Source: Polaromonas sp. (GTDB lineage Bacteria > Pseudomonadota > Gammaproteobacteria > Burkholderiales > Burkholderiaceae_C). From it: 9,005 bases of DNA. This document shows positions 1 through 5,704 of this stretch, in pieces. Within the stretch, counting starts at the first letter, position 1, and each line of letters opens with the position of its first letter. Position numbers and translations under genes: made by a program. The notes under the pieces are model-generated. The model saw nothing but the letters and a program-made list of their open reading frames with translations, had not been told where the DNA came from and did not search any database. The DNA is taken from contig JAHFQQ010000137.1 in NCBI GenBank assembly GCA_023259235.1, positions 1-9,005 on the forward strand, written 5' to 3'.

Positions 1-734
1 CGAATCTGGAGGCTTGCGTCAAATCCGTGGCCTGGACCGATGAGTGCGTGATCCTCGAGCATGGCAGCACGGACAATACCCTTGAAATCGCCCGTGGCCT
101 TGGCGTTGCGGTTTCCCAGACGCCGGACTGGCCCGGTTTTGGCGCGCAAAAGAATCGCGCCCTTGACGCAGCGTCAGGCGAGTGGATACTGTCGATCGAC
201 GCCGATGAGCGGGTTACTCCCGAACTGGCGCGCGAAATCACCGAAGCCGTGCAAAAGGCCAACACCAGCGCACAGAGTGTGGCGTTTGAAATTCCGCGCC
301 TGACCCAATTTTGTGGAGTCTGGATTCATCATTGCGGCTGGGCGCCTGACCATGTGCTCAGGCTGTTCAAACGTGGTGAAGCACATTTCAGCAATGATCT
401 GGTCCATGAAAAAGTGCTCCTGGCGCGACACGACACCACCGTGATGCGTCTGAAAAACCCCCTTTTACACTACAGCTACCCGACTCCCGATCACTACTGG
501 CGCAAGCTTCAGCGCTACAGTCGGGACTGGGCTCTGGAACGGCATGCGCGTGGGCAAACTGCCACCATCTGGCGCGCCGCCTTTGCTGCCCTGGCCGCTT
601 TTTCCCGTAGCTATGTGTTTCGGCTTGGGTTTCTGGACGGGTCAATGGGCTTTGCAGTGTGTACCATGCAGGCTCAATCAGCATTTGGCAAATATTTCGA
701 GTTGTATTATTTGGGTCGTCAACATGACAAGTGA
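1..734 (+). CDS. Family 2 glycosyltransferase, LPS core type (5' end outside window)
   Basis: The reading frame is already open at base 3, so the start lies left of the window; the GTG at 27 is only an internal codon. The visible 243 residues match the GT2 family of WaaE/KdtX and LgtF enzymes, which add a sugar to the inner core of lipopolysaccharide on the cytoplasmic face of the inner membrane. Seen: the nucleotide-sugar-binding region EHGSTDNT (normally DSGSTDxT), the stretch WPGFGAQKNRAL, the metal-binding SIDADE motif at about 193-210, and the family's C-terminal amphipathic part (YWRKLQRYS, then RLGFLDGSMGF). The stop overlaps the tolB start by 11 nt, implying cotranscription and translational coupling. 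The E-H in place of D-S is an oddity that does not remove the DxD-type site. The exact sugar and acceptor cannot be read from sequence. Confidence 0.85.
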   Translation, partial: NLEACVKSVAWTDECVILEHGSTDNTLEIARGLGVAVSQTPDWPGFGAQKNRALDAASGEWILSIDADERVTPELAREITEAVQKANTSAQSVAFEIPRLTQFCGVWIHHCGWAPDHVLRLFKRGEAHFSNDLVHEKVLLARHDTTVMRLKNPLLHYSYPTPDHYWRKLQRYSRDWALERHARGQTATIWRAAFAALAAFSRSYVFRLGFLDGSMGFAVCTMQAQSAFGKYFELYYLGRQHDK

Positions 735-2034
735 TTTTTTCCATCCAGCCTTGCTCAAGCGCCGCTACCTGCTCAAGGCAATGGCTGGCGCGGGAGTTCT
801 CGCCAGCATTACGACCGATGTGCTGGCGCAATTTCGTGTTGAGGTGTCTGGAGTGGGCCTGACCCAGTTTCCGATTGCCATCGCGCCATTTCGAGGGGAC
901 GCACAAGCGCCACAAAAGATCGGTGGCATCGTGCAGGCTGATCTTGAGCGCAGCGGCATGTTTCGCTCCATTGATGCTGCTGCTGTCATGGCCGACGAAA
1001 GCACGCGGCCAGACCTGGCAAACTGGCGGCAAAAAGGCGCGGACGCACTGGTTACCGGAAGCACGTCGCGCCTGGCCGACGGGCGTTTCGATGTCCGGCT
1101 GCGCCTGTGGGATATCGTGCGGGGGCAGGATCTGGGTGGCCGGAGCTACACCGTCGGGCCGGCGGATTTGCGTTTGGCGGCGCATCGTCTTGCCGACTTT
1201 GTGTATGAAAAGCTGACTGGCGAAAAAGGAATCTTTTCGACGCGGATTGCCTATGTGACAAAGACCGGCCAGCGCTACACCCTCTGGGTTGCCGATGCGG
1301 ACGGGGAGGGAGCCCAGTCGGCCCTTACCAGTCCGGAGCCGATCATTTCACCGGCCTGGTCGCCCAGTGGCACGCAGTTGGCGTATGTCTCTTTTGAATC
1401 ACGCAAGCCGGTGATTTACTCGCATGACGTGGCTACCGGAAAGCGTCGCCTGCTGGCGAACTTCAGAGGCTCCAATAGTGCGCCGGCATGGTCGCCCGAC
1501 GGCAAGCAAGTGGTCGCCACGCTGAGTCAGGCAGGCGGTTCGCAGATTTATGCCCTGGGCCTCAATGGAAGTGCTCCCGTGAGGCTGACTCAGTCATCGA
1601 GCATTGACACCGAGCCGACTTTTTCTCCTGATGGAAAATACATTTATTTCGTGAGTGACCGTGGCGGCTCGCCGCAGATCTACCGCATGAGTCCCGCAGG
1701 TGGAAATCCCGAAAGAGTGACATTTACCGGCAGTTACAACATATCTCCGGCGATCAGCCCGGATGGGCGCTGGCTGGCTTATGTTTCCAGGGTAGGTGGC
1801 GCTTTCAAGTTGCATGTGATGGAACTTGCCACCGGATCAGCCACACCAATCACCGACACCACGGCCGATGAACGACCGAGTTTTGCACCCAATAGCCGCC
1901 TGATTGTGTATGCCACCCAGGAGCAGGGCAAGGAAGCGCTGATGACCACCACGCTGGATGGCAAGATAAAGGCCAGATTGTCGGGTGCCGGCGGCGATAT
2001 TCGCGAACCCGATTGGGGTCCGTTTCAGCGTTGA
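724..2034 (+). CDS. tolB: Tol-Pal system beta-propeller protein TolB
   Basis: TolB is the periplasmic hub of the Tol-Pal system, which links the inner-membrane TolQRA motor to Pal and constricts the outer membrane during division. The ATG at 724 gives 436 aa, close to the usual 430. Residues 1-35 form a signal peptide with KRRYLLKA followed by a hydrophobic stretch and a likely cleavage VLA|QF; the twin arginine resembles a Tat signal. Residues about 36-165 are the N-terminal domain (FRVEVSGVG, LERSGMF, RLWDIVRGQDLGG). Five propeller blades follow at about residues 209, 253, 297, 341 and 384, each with an xPxxSPDG-like turn (SPAWSPSG, APAWSPDG, EPTFSPDG, SPAISPDG, RPSFAPNS). The protein ends in REPDWGPFQR. 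The start has only a weak ribosome site inside the overlapping glycosyltransferase gene, so translational coupling is likely. Identity is secure. Confidence 0.97.
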   Translation: MTSDFFHPALLKRRYLLKAMAGAGVLASITTDVLAQFRVEVSGVGLTQFPIAIAPFRGDAQAPQKIGGIVQADLERSGMFRSIDAAAVMADESTRPDLANWRQKGADALVTGSTSRLADGRFDVRLRLWDIVRGQDLGGRSYTVGPADLRLAAHRLADFVYEKLTGEKGIFSTRIAYVTKTGQRYTLWVADADGEGAQSALTSPEPIISPAWSPSGTQLAYVSFESRKPVIYSHDVATGKRRLLANFRGSNSAPAWSPDGKQVVATLSQAGGSQIYALGLNGSAPVRLTQSSSIDTEPTFSPDGKYIYFVSDRGGSPQIYRMSPAGGNPERVTFTGSYNISPAISPDGRWLAYVSRVGGAFKLHVMELATGSATPITDTTADERPSFAPNSRLIVYATQEQGKEALMTTTLDGKIKARLSGAGGDIREPDWGPFQR

Positions 2035-2076
2035 CCACTATTTTTCTGAATTTGGCTTTTTTTTTTGAGGTACTTT

Positions 2077-2610
2077 ATGAAACGCGCCATTTTTTTCATC
2101 ATCTCTTCTCTTGTTCTTGCCGCTACGCTGGCAGGCTGCGGCTCGGACGTCAAGCTCAATGACGTACCGGTGGAGGACCGAACGGCCAATGCAGCTGGCA
2201 GTGGTGCGGCAGGTGCCTCCGGCAATGCTGTGGCGCCGGTGCAGATTGGCGGGACGAATGTCTCTGGCGCAGGCCCAGTCAATACGGCCAGGATCATTTA
2301 TTTTGATTTTGACAGCTACATCGTCAAACCCGAGTTCCAGGCCGTCGTCGAGGCCCATGCCAAGTACCTGACGGCCAACAGGTCGCGCAAGGTGGTGATT
2401 GAGGGACACACCGACGAGCGTGGTGGCCGCGAATACAACCTGGCTCTCGGCCAGAGACGTGCCGAAGCGGTGCGCCGCGCTCTGGAACTGCTTGGTGTGT
2501 CCGATTCCCAGGTTGAGGCCGTGAGCTTTGGCAAGGAAAAACCGGCCGTTCCGGGCACGGATGAAGAGTCCATGGCAAAAAATCGTCGCGCTGAATTCAG
2601 TTATCGCTAA
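2077..2610 (+). CDS. pal: Peptidoglycan-associated lipoprotein Pal
   Basis: Pal is an outer-membrane lipoprotein that binds peptidoglycan and is released and relocated by TolB. The protein has 177 aa. The ATG at 2077 follows GAGG with 6-nt spacing, so the in-frame upstream TTG at 2065 is not needed. The signal peptide ends in a lipobox LAGC with the acylated cysteine at residue 21. A flexible Ala/Gly/Ser-rich linker runs to about residue 70. The OmpA-like domain starts at IIYFDFDS (about 73) and carries the meso-diaminopimelate-binding elements: GHTDERG at about 110 and the conserved arginine of the QRRAEAVRRAL helix at about 126. It lies 42 nt after tolB in the same operon, behind an unusual run of ten T residues. 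Confidence 0.97.
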   Translation: MKRAIFFIISSLVLAATLAGCGSDVKLNDVPVEDRTANAAGSGAAGASGNAVAPVQIGGTNVSGAGPVNTARIIYFDFDSYIVKPEFQAVVEAHAKYLTANRSRKVVIEGHTDERGGREYNLALGQRRAEAVRRALELLGVSDSQVEAVSFGKEKPAVPGTDEESMAKNRRAEFSYR

Positions 2611-2625
2611 GCGGGAGTCCGAACC

Positions 2626-3387
2626 GTGAAGTTTTTCAAAGCGGCTCTGGCGGTTGTGGCTTGCGTGCTGGCTTTTCATGCGCATGCCGCCCTGTTTGAA
2701 GATGACGAGGCGCGCAGGGCCATACTTGATTTGCGGCAAAAGGTTGATGCGGCCCAATTGCGCGCGACAGGTGATAGCCAGAAAATCACCGAGGACAACG
2801 CCCAGTTGCGCCGTGGCCTGCTTGACCTGTCCAACCAGATTGAGTCGCTGCGAAACGAACTGGCCGCGTTGCGTGGACAGAATGAAAAGCTGACCCGGGA
2901 TATTTCCGAGTTGCAGCGCGGCCAGAAGGACCTTACGCAGGGCGTCGATGAACGCTTGCGCAAGTTTGAACCCGCGAAAGTCACGGTGGATGGCAAGGAG
3001 TTTGCGGCGGAGCCGGCTGAAAAGCAGGAATTCGAAGCCGCTCTTGCGAGTTTTCGCAAGAGCGATTTTGCTGGTGCCCAAACCGGTTTCGCTGCCTTCA
3101 TGAAACACTACCCGCAAAGCGGCTACAAATCTTCAGCGCTGTTCTGGCTGGGAAATGCCCAGTACGCGCTGCGCAATTACCGCGACGCGGTGACAAATTT
3201 CCGCGCGTTGGTGGCGAGCGAGCCCAATCACCTGCGTGCACCCGAAGCGCTGTTGTCGCTGGCCAATAGCCAGGTAGAGCTCAAGGACAGCAAATCGGCT
3301 CGCAAAACACTTGAAGATCTGGTCAGGGTCTATCCGCAGTCCGAAGCCGCAGCCGTGGCCAGGGAGCGCTTGACCAAGCTCAAATAG
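2626..3387 (+). CDS. cpoB: Tol-Pal-associated periplasmic coordinator CpoB (YbgF)
   Basis: CpoB is the periplasmic partner of TolA and PBP1B that couples peptidoglycan synthesis to outer-membrane constriction at the division site. The protein has 253 aa, about the E. coli length. The GTG start at 2626 is chosen because GGGAG precedes it by 8 nt and a signal peptide follows directly (cleavage AHA|ALFE at about residue 21). Residues about 28-110 are charged heptad-like helices rich in Q, L, R and E, the trimeric coiled coil. From about residue 131 three TPR motifs appear: EFEAALASF, then SALFWLGNAQYALRNYRDA at about 167, then ALLSLANSQVELKDSKSA at about 207. The gene lies 15 nt after pal, completing the tolB-pal-cpoB order. 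Identity is secure from domains and context. Confidence 0.95.
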   Translation: MKFFKAALAVVACVLAFHAHAALFEDDEARRAILDLRQKVDAAQLRATGDSQKITEDNAQLRRGLLDLSNQIESLRNELAALRGQNEKLTRDISELQRGQKDLTQGVDERLRKFEPAKVTVDGKEFAAEPAEKQEFEAALASFRKSDFAGAQTGFAAFMKHYPQSGYKSSALFWLGNAQYALRNYRDAVTNFRALVASEPNHLRAPEALLSLANSQVELKDSKSARKTLEDLVRVYPQSEAAAVARERLTKLK

Positions 3388-3443
3388 CCATCGTTGCCGA
3401 TTGTTCAATTGCGCCTGCAGCATCACAGTGCTTCAGCAACGGC

Positions 3444-4316
3444 ATGACCTCTACCGCTGAAGTAATTCCTGCCGATCCTGCACGGCGCTTTGGCGGCCTC
3501 GCACGACTTTATGGAGTGGCTGGAGCGCAGCGAATTCACGCCGCGCACATTGTTGTGGTGGGACTGGGAGGTGTCGGCTCCTGGGCTGCCGAGGCCGCGG
3601 CCCGCAGCGGTGTAGCCCGTCTGACCCTGGTCGATCTTGACCACATCGCCGAATCCAATATCAACCGCCAGGTTCATGCGCTCGACAGCACACTGGGGCA
3701 GGCCAAGGTGCAGGCCATGCGCGAACGTATCGCCCAGATCAATCCTGCTTGCAAAGTGGACTGTATCGAGGAGTTTGTTGATGCGGATAACTGGCCAGGC
3801 GTGCTTGAGTTAGGCAAAGATTTTGACTGCAAGCAACTGGCCGTGATTGATGCCTGTGATCAGGTCAGGGCCAAGACTGCCATGGCGGCCTGGGCCATCA
3901 GAAACAGGGCCCGGCTGATCAGCGTGGGCGCCGCGGGCGGCAAGCGGCTTGCCCACCGCGTGGATATCGAAGACTTATCGCTTGTTACTCATGATCCGCT
4001 GCTGGCGCAGATGCGTTATCGGCTGCGCAAGGAGCACGGCGCGGCACGTCACGGTGCAATCGGTGTGCCCTGTGTGTTCAGCCGGGAGGCGGTGCTGCAG
4101 CCAGTGGCCGTGAATGCGTCGGTGCTGCGGGATCACACCACGCCAGAGGATTTTGATCCGCAAGGCCCGGCAGGCCAGAGCGATGGAAGCCTCAACTGCC
4201 ATGGCTACGGATCGGTGGTGAGTGTCACCTCGACCTTCGGCCTGTGCGCTGCCGGATGGATGCTCAGCGAAATTGCCGACGGGCCCGGCAAGACCCAGGG
4301 GAAAAAGACGCTATAA
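3444..4316 (+). CDS. tcdA: tRNA threonylcarbamoyladenosine dehydratase TcdA (CsdL)
   Basis: TcdA is an E1-like, ATP-dependent cytoplasmic enzyme that dehydrates t6A at position 37 of ANN-decoding tRNAs to cyclic ct6A. The protein has 290 aa, a little longer than the 268 aa of E. coli. Seen: RFGGLARLYG at the N-terminus, the nucleotide-binding glycine loop VVVGLGGVGSW (about 37-47), the acidic adenylate-site segment VDLDHIAESNINRQ (about 63-76), IDACDQVRAKTA near 135, and the conserved C-terminal helix VTSTFGLCAAG. The ribosome site is weak and the gene is 56 nt from cpoB with no clear terminator, so it may ride on that transcript. Its last codons overlap the -10 box proposed for the tRNA genes. 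tRNA-Lys, encoded next door, is a known substrate class, though the proximity may be chance. Confidence 0.94.
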   Translation: MTSTAEVIPADPARRFGGLARLYGVAGAQRIHAAHIVVVGLGGVGSWAAEAAARSGVARLTLVDLDHIAESNINRQVHALDSTLGQAKVQAMRERIAQINPACKVDCIEEFVDADNWPGVLELGKDFDCKQLAVIDACDQVRAKTAMAAWAIRNRARLISVGAAGGKRLAHRVDIEDLSLVTHDPLLAQMRYRLRKEHGAARHGAIGVPCVFSREAVLQPVAVNASVLRDHTTPEDFDPQGPAGQSDGSLNCHGYGSVVSVTSTFGLCAAGWMLSEIADGPGKTQGKKTL

Positions 4317-4317
4317 T
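4312..4317 (+). promoter_or_regulatory. Consensus -10 box, possible promoter of the tRNA-Lys genes
   Basis: A perfect TATAAT overlaps the stop codon of tcdA, 48 nt before the first tRNA. No good -35 hexamer is present 16-18 bp upstream (the area reads CAAGAC/AAGACC). The likely transcription start near 4324 would fall inside the first arm of the inverted repeat at 4322-4351. The perfect -10 and the position support a stable-RNA promoter; the missing -35 leaves doubt. Confidence 0.4.
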
Positions 4318-4321
4318 TTTA

Positions 4322-4351
4322 GGTTGTGCTGCGCACGAGCGCAGCACAACC
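4322..4351. repeat. Perfect 13-bp inverted repeat with ACGA loop
   Basis: GGTTGTGCTGCGC (4322-4334) and GCGCAGCACAACC (4339-4351) are exact reverse complements separated by ACGA. Neither strand has a T-run after the stem, so an intrinsic terminator is unlikely. It sits between the -10 box and the first tRNA-Lys, so it could be a leader hairpin of the tRNA precursor, an RNase processing site, or a DNA operator. Confidence 0.8.
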
Positions 4352-4364
4352 CAGGCGAAATTTT

Positions 4365-4440
4365 GGGACCTTAGCTCAGCTGGTAGAGCAGCGGACTTTT
4401 AATCCGTTTGTCGTGGGTTCGACCCCCGCAGGTCCCACCA
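4365..4440 (+). tRNA. tRNA-Lys (anticodon UUU)
   Basis: The 76-nt cloverleaf includes an encoded CCA. The acceptor stem is GGGACCT/AGGTCCC, the D-arm GCTC/GAGC, the anticodon stem GCGGA/TCCGT with loop CTTTTAA, and the T-arm GTGGG/CCCGC with the TTCGA box. The anticodon TTT is at 4398-4400. Confidence 0.97.
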
Positions 4441-4469
4441 TCTATTGAGTGGCGCAGATTTCTTTATGG

Positions 4470-4545
4470 GGGTTCTTAGCTCAGCTGGTAGAGCAGCGGA
4501 CTCTTAATCCGTCGGTCGCGAGTTCGAATCTCGCAGAACCCACCA
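4470..4545 (+). tRNA. tRNA-Lys (anticodon CUU)
   Basis: The 76-nt cloverleaf includes an encoded CCA. The acceptor stem is GGGTTCT/AGAACCC, the anticodon loop CTCTTAA with CTT at 4503-4505, and the T-arm GCGAG/CTCGC with TTCGAAT. The D-arm and anticodon stem are identical to the upstream tRNA, so the pair probably arose by duplication and is cotranscribed (29 nt apart). Its 3' end is the border to phage-type DNA and a plausible integration site. Confidence 0.97.
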
Positions 4546-4563
4546 CCCATAGGCCGCACCGGC

Positions 4564-4615
4564 GCTACAAAGCACGCTACAAATACAGTAGCTATGCTGC
4601 TACAAAATAAGTAGC
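4564..4615. repeat. GCTACAAA repeats forming two small hairpins
   Basis: GCTACAAA occurs at 4564, 4576 and 4599. Two copies pair with a following GTAGC: 4576-4580 with 4588-4592, and 4599-4603 with 4611-4615, each with a 7-nt loop. They resemble the short TAGC-rich intergenic repeats I recall from Comamonadaceae genomes. They could also be accessory sites at the element border. Confidence 0.55.
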
Positions 4616-4627
4616 AATCATCGTGGT

Positions 4628-4647
4628 TGTAGGCAATCTGTAGGCAA
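4628..4647. repeat. TGTAGGCAA direct repeats, integrase arm-site-like
   Basis: TGTAGGCAA occurs at 4628-4636 and again at 4639-4647, a period of 11 bp, about one helical turn. Short direct repeats of this kind next to a tRNA gene are typical of arm-type binding sites of tyrosine integrases at an element end. The other end of the element is outside the window, so a core att duplication cannot be shown. Confidence 0.45.
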
Positions 4648-4673
4648 CTTGCCCGAATACAGCACCAGTACCA

Positions 4674-4706
4674 GACGAAAGAAAACCCAGCGGGTTAAGG
4701 CTAGGT
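4674..4706 (-). terminator. Intrinsic terminator of the leftward phage operon
   Basis: Read on the minus strand, ACCTAGC, an 8-nt loop and GCTGGGT form a 7-bp stem with one U-G pair, followed by TTTTCTTTC. It starts 31 nt after the stop of the 169-aa gene. It is nearly identical to the terminator at 6085-6113. Confidence 0.8.
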
Positions 4707-4737
4707 CTGTCGCCGGACTGTGAACCAACTCACACGG

Positions 4738-5247
4738 TCACTCTGGTGCCGCGTTGGATTGCACCCCGGCTTTGCTGGGTCGACCGCGTCCACGTTTCGG
4801 CTCACCTGTCAGCAGATTGCGGAAAGCCATGTACTTGTCATCGCATCTGGCTTCCCATGATGCGTTTGCAATGCGACTCCATTCGTGTGTACCGCGCCGG
4901 ATGATTTCAGCAAGCTCCTTTGTCTTCTTGTAAATGTCGGCAGCACGATAACCGTCACGCCCTTGCGATGCTAGTTCACGACGCAAGAACCAATAGTCTC
5001 CATTTACCCATATGCTTTTTGGACCTTTGATGCCATCGGGACGGCAACGGCGCATCCAGTAGGAGAACTTCCCGACTTCATACGAAATGCGTCTATCGCC
5101 TATCGGCCACTTGAAGCCGTCAGGTATAAGCCCCTCGGCGCGTAGCTGTTCAGCGGTTCCTTGATAATCGGTGTAGGCCCTTGGATGTATGGAAATAAGA
5201 AGGTCAGACGCGAGAATGGCTGATGCGTCGGGGTATGTGATGGCCAT
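4738..5247 (-). CDS. Phage hypothetical protein with AT-hook-like C-terminus
   Basis: This 169-aa protein resembles short phage and prophage proteins of unknown function that I recall sharing a RAEGLIPDGFxWP...YWMRRCRPxGxKGP...GDYW pattern; here these lie at about residues 35-88. A charged helical region follows (YKKTKELAEIIRR). The tail KRGRGRPSK at about 152-160 contains the RGRP core of an AT-hook, suggesting minor-groove DNA binding, an inference only. The ATG at 5247 is preceded by GGGAGGG with about 8-nt spacing and lies 3 nt after the stop of the 68-aa gene, so both are one operon under the C4-like leader RNA, ending at the terminator at 4674-4706. No enzymatic motif is visible, so no function is assigned. 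Confidence 0.85.
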   Translation of the reverse strand: MAITYPDASAILASDLLISIHPRAYTDYQGTAEQLRAEGLIPDGFKWPIGDRRISYEVGKFSYWMRRCRPDGIKGPKSIWVNGDYWFLRRELASQGRDGYRAADIYKKTKELAEIIRRGTHEWSRIANASWEARCDDKYMAFRNLLTGEPKRGRGRPSKAGVQSNAAPE

Positions 5248-5250
5248 GAT

Positions 5251-5457
5251 TCAAGCCCTCCCTTGAGGGGCTTCGGTGCAGGCCTGCTTGAGCATCGCAG
5301 ACGCCCGTACAGCCTTCACCATCGCGGCGTGAATATGTCCGGGTGCGTAGTCTTGCCGGATGTGCCACAGCGCCAGGCTTAGAGTGTTTTCAATGGCTTG
5401 TTGCCGGGCAATGGGGTTGCCCGTGGTGGGCGTGCTGGGTGATGTGACCGTGGTCAT
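5251..5457 (-). CDS. Small protein in the icd/ash position downstream of a C4-like RNA
   Basis: This 68-aa protein starts at ATG 5457, chosen because AGGAG lies 8 nt upstream. The frame stays open further upstream to 5676, but that part is the structured RNA leader and is best not translated. The protein has a Thr/Ser/Pro-rich N-terminus (TTVTSPSTPTT) and a helical remainder (ARQQAIENTLSLALWHIRQDY). Its position directly behind a C4/CI-type antisense RNA matches the icd gene of phage P1 and the ash genes of P4-like elements, whose expression the antisense RNA blocks. P1 Icd interferes with host cell division, but sequence similarity to Icd cannot be judged by eye, so the function is inferred only from position. 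It is probably translationally linked to the 169-aa gene 3 nt downstream. Confidence 0.75.
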   Translation of the reverse strand: MTTVTSPSTPTTGNPIARQQAIENTLSLALWHIRQDYAPGHIHAAMVKAVRASAMLKQACTEAPQGRA

Positions 5458-5513
5458 GGTTTTGACTCCTATACGAGACTGAAAACCACTTGCACCGTTT
5501 TCAAGCGGTACAG

Positions 5514-5590
5514 GTGGACGGGATGTTGAAAACATGGGTATAGCCATGCGGCCAGCCTTACGGACAAGCCCATCCCGTCCGTAAACCGAA
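5514..5590 (-). ncRNA. C4-type (P1 c4 / P4 CI-like) antisense RNA, approximate ends
   Basis: On the minus strand GGACGGGATG (5580-5571) pairs perfectly with CATCCCGTCC (5525-5516), enclosing a 45-nt region with an inner stem option TTACGGAC/GTCCGTAA (5584-5577 with 5565-5558). The segment GCTATACC-CAT-GTTTTCAA (5544-5526) is complementary to a block upstream (5654-5633, two 8-bp pairings) and to a block downstream near the gene start (5504-5497). This is the seqA-seqB-seqC layout of the phage P4 CI RNA and the a/b target logic of the P1 C4 RNA, both small antisense RNAs cut from the transcript they regulate. The ends are set to about 77 nt by analogy with P1 C4 and are not visible as such. 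Function would be phage immunity by blocking downstream expression. Confidence 0.75.
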
Positions 5591-5603
5591 GTGTCGGGAC
5601 GTG

Positions 5604-5628
5604 AAAAAACCTCGCTGTCGGGGAGGTT
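5604..5628 (-). terminator. Attenuator-like hairpin inside the leader
   Basis: On the minus strand AACCTC (5628-5623) pairs with GAGGTT (5613-5608) across a 9-nt loop. A run of six T ends at 5604, two of them inside the stem. It lies between the first target block and the antisense RNA, 146 nt before the 68-aa gene. A 6-bp stem is short for full termination, so partial attenuation is more likely. Confidence 0.45.
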
Positions 5629-5704
5629 GCCCGCTATACCAATGGTGTTTTCAAGCACCTGAACCCACTCTACCACAGCGCCGCGATTTATGGTCAGTGG
5701 CTTT

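Larger units (their letters stand above)
5480..5654 (-). promoter_or_regulatory. Target blocks of the antisense RNA in the leader
   Basis: Minus-strand TTGAAAAC occurs at 5654-5647 and 5504-5497, and its complement GTTTTCAA at 5533-5526, with a 7-nt version GTTTTCA at 5486-5480. The upstream block also carries GGTATAGC (5640-5633), matching GCTATACC (5544-5537). The downstream TTGAAAAC lies about 40 nt before the ATG at 5457 and can form either a local hairpin with 5486-5480 or pair with the antisense RNA. I read these as the sense target sites of the C4/CI-like RNA. Confidence 0.65.

Noticed and set aside
544..723. Longer TolB start at 544
   Set aside because: The extension lies within the glycosyltransferase gene in another frame, and the signal peptide begins at 724.
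388..1185. 265-codon antisense frame over the glycosyltransferase and tolB
   Set aside because: It is a shadow ORF on the opposite strand of two conserved genes.
2038..3117. Long 359-codon antisense frame over pal and cpoB
   Set aside because: It is a shadow of two securely identified genes on the other strand, has no domain I recognise and is low in plausible composition.
4576..4647. CRISPR array
   Set aside because: The repeats are 8-9 bp, irregularly spaced and too short, with no spacer pattern and no cas genes.
5458..5676. In-frame 73-residue N-terminal extension of the 68-aa gene
   Set aside because: It runs through the C4-like structured RNA, and a good ribosome site precedes the internal ATG at 5457. 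Such extensions are a known annotation artefact over this RNA type.
5660..5700. Possible promoter CTGACC...TAGAGT before the leader RNA on the minus strand
   Set aside because: The spacer is 19 bp and both boxes are poor. The start of the leader transcript cannot be fixed from sequence.
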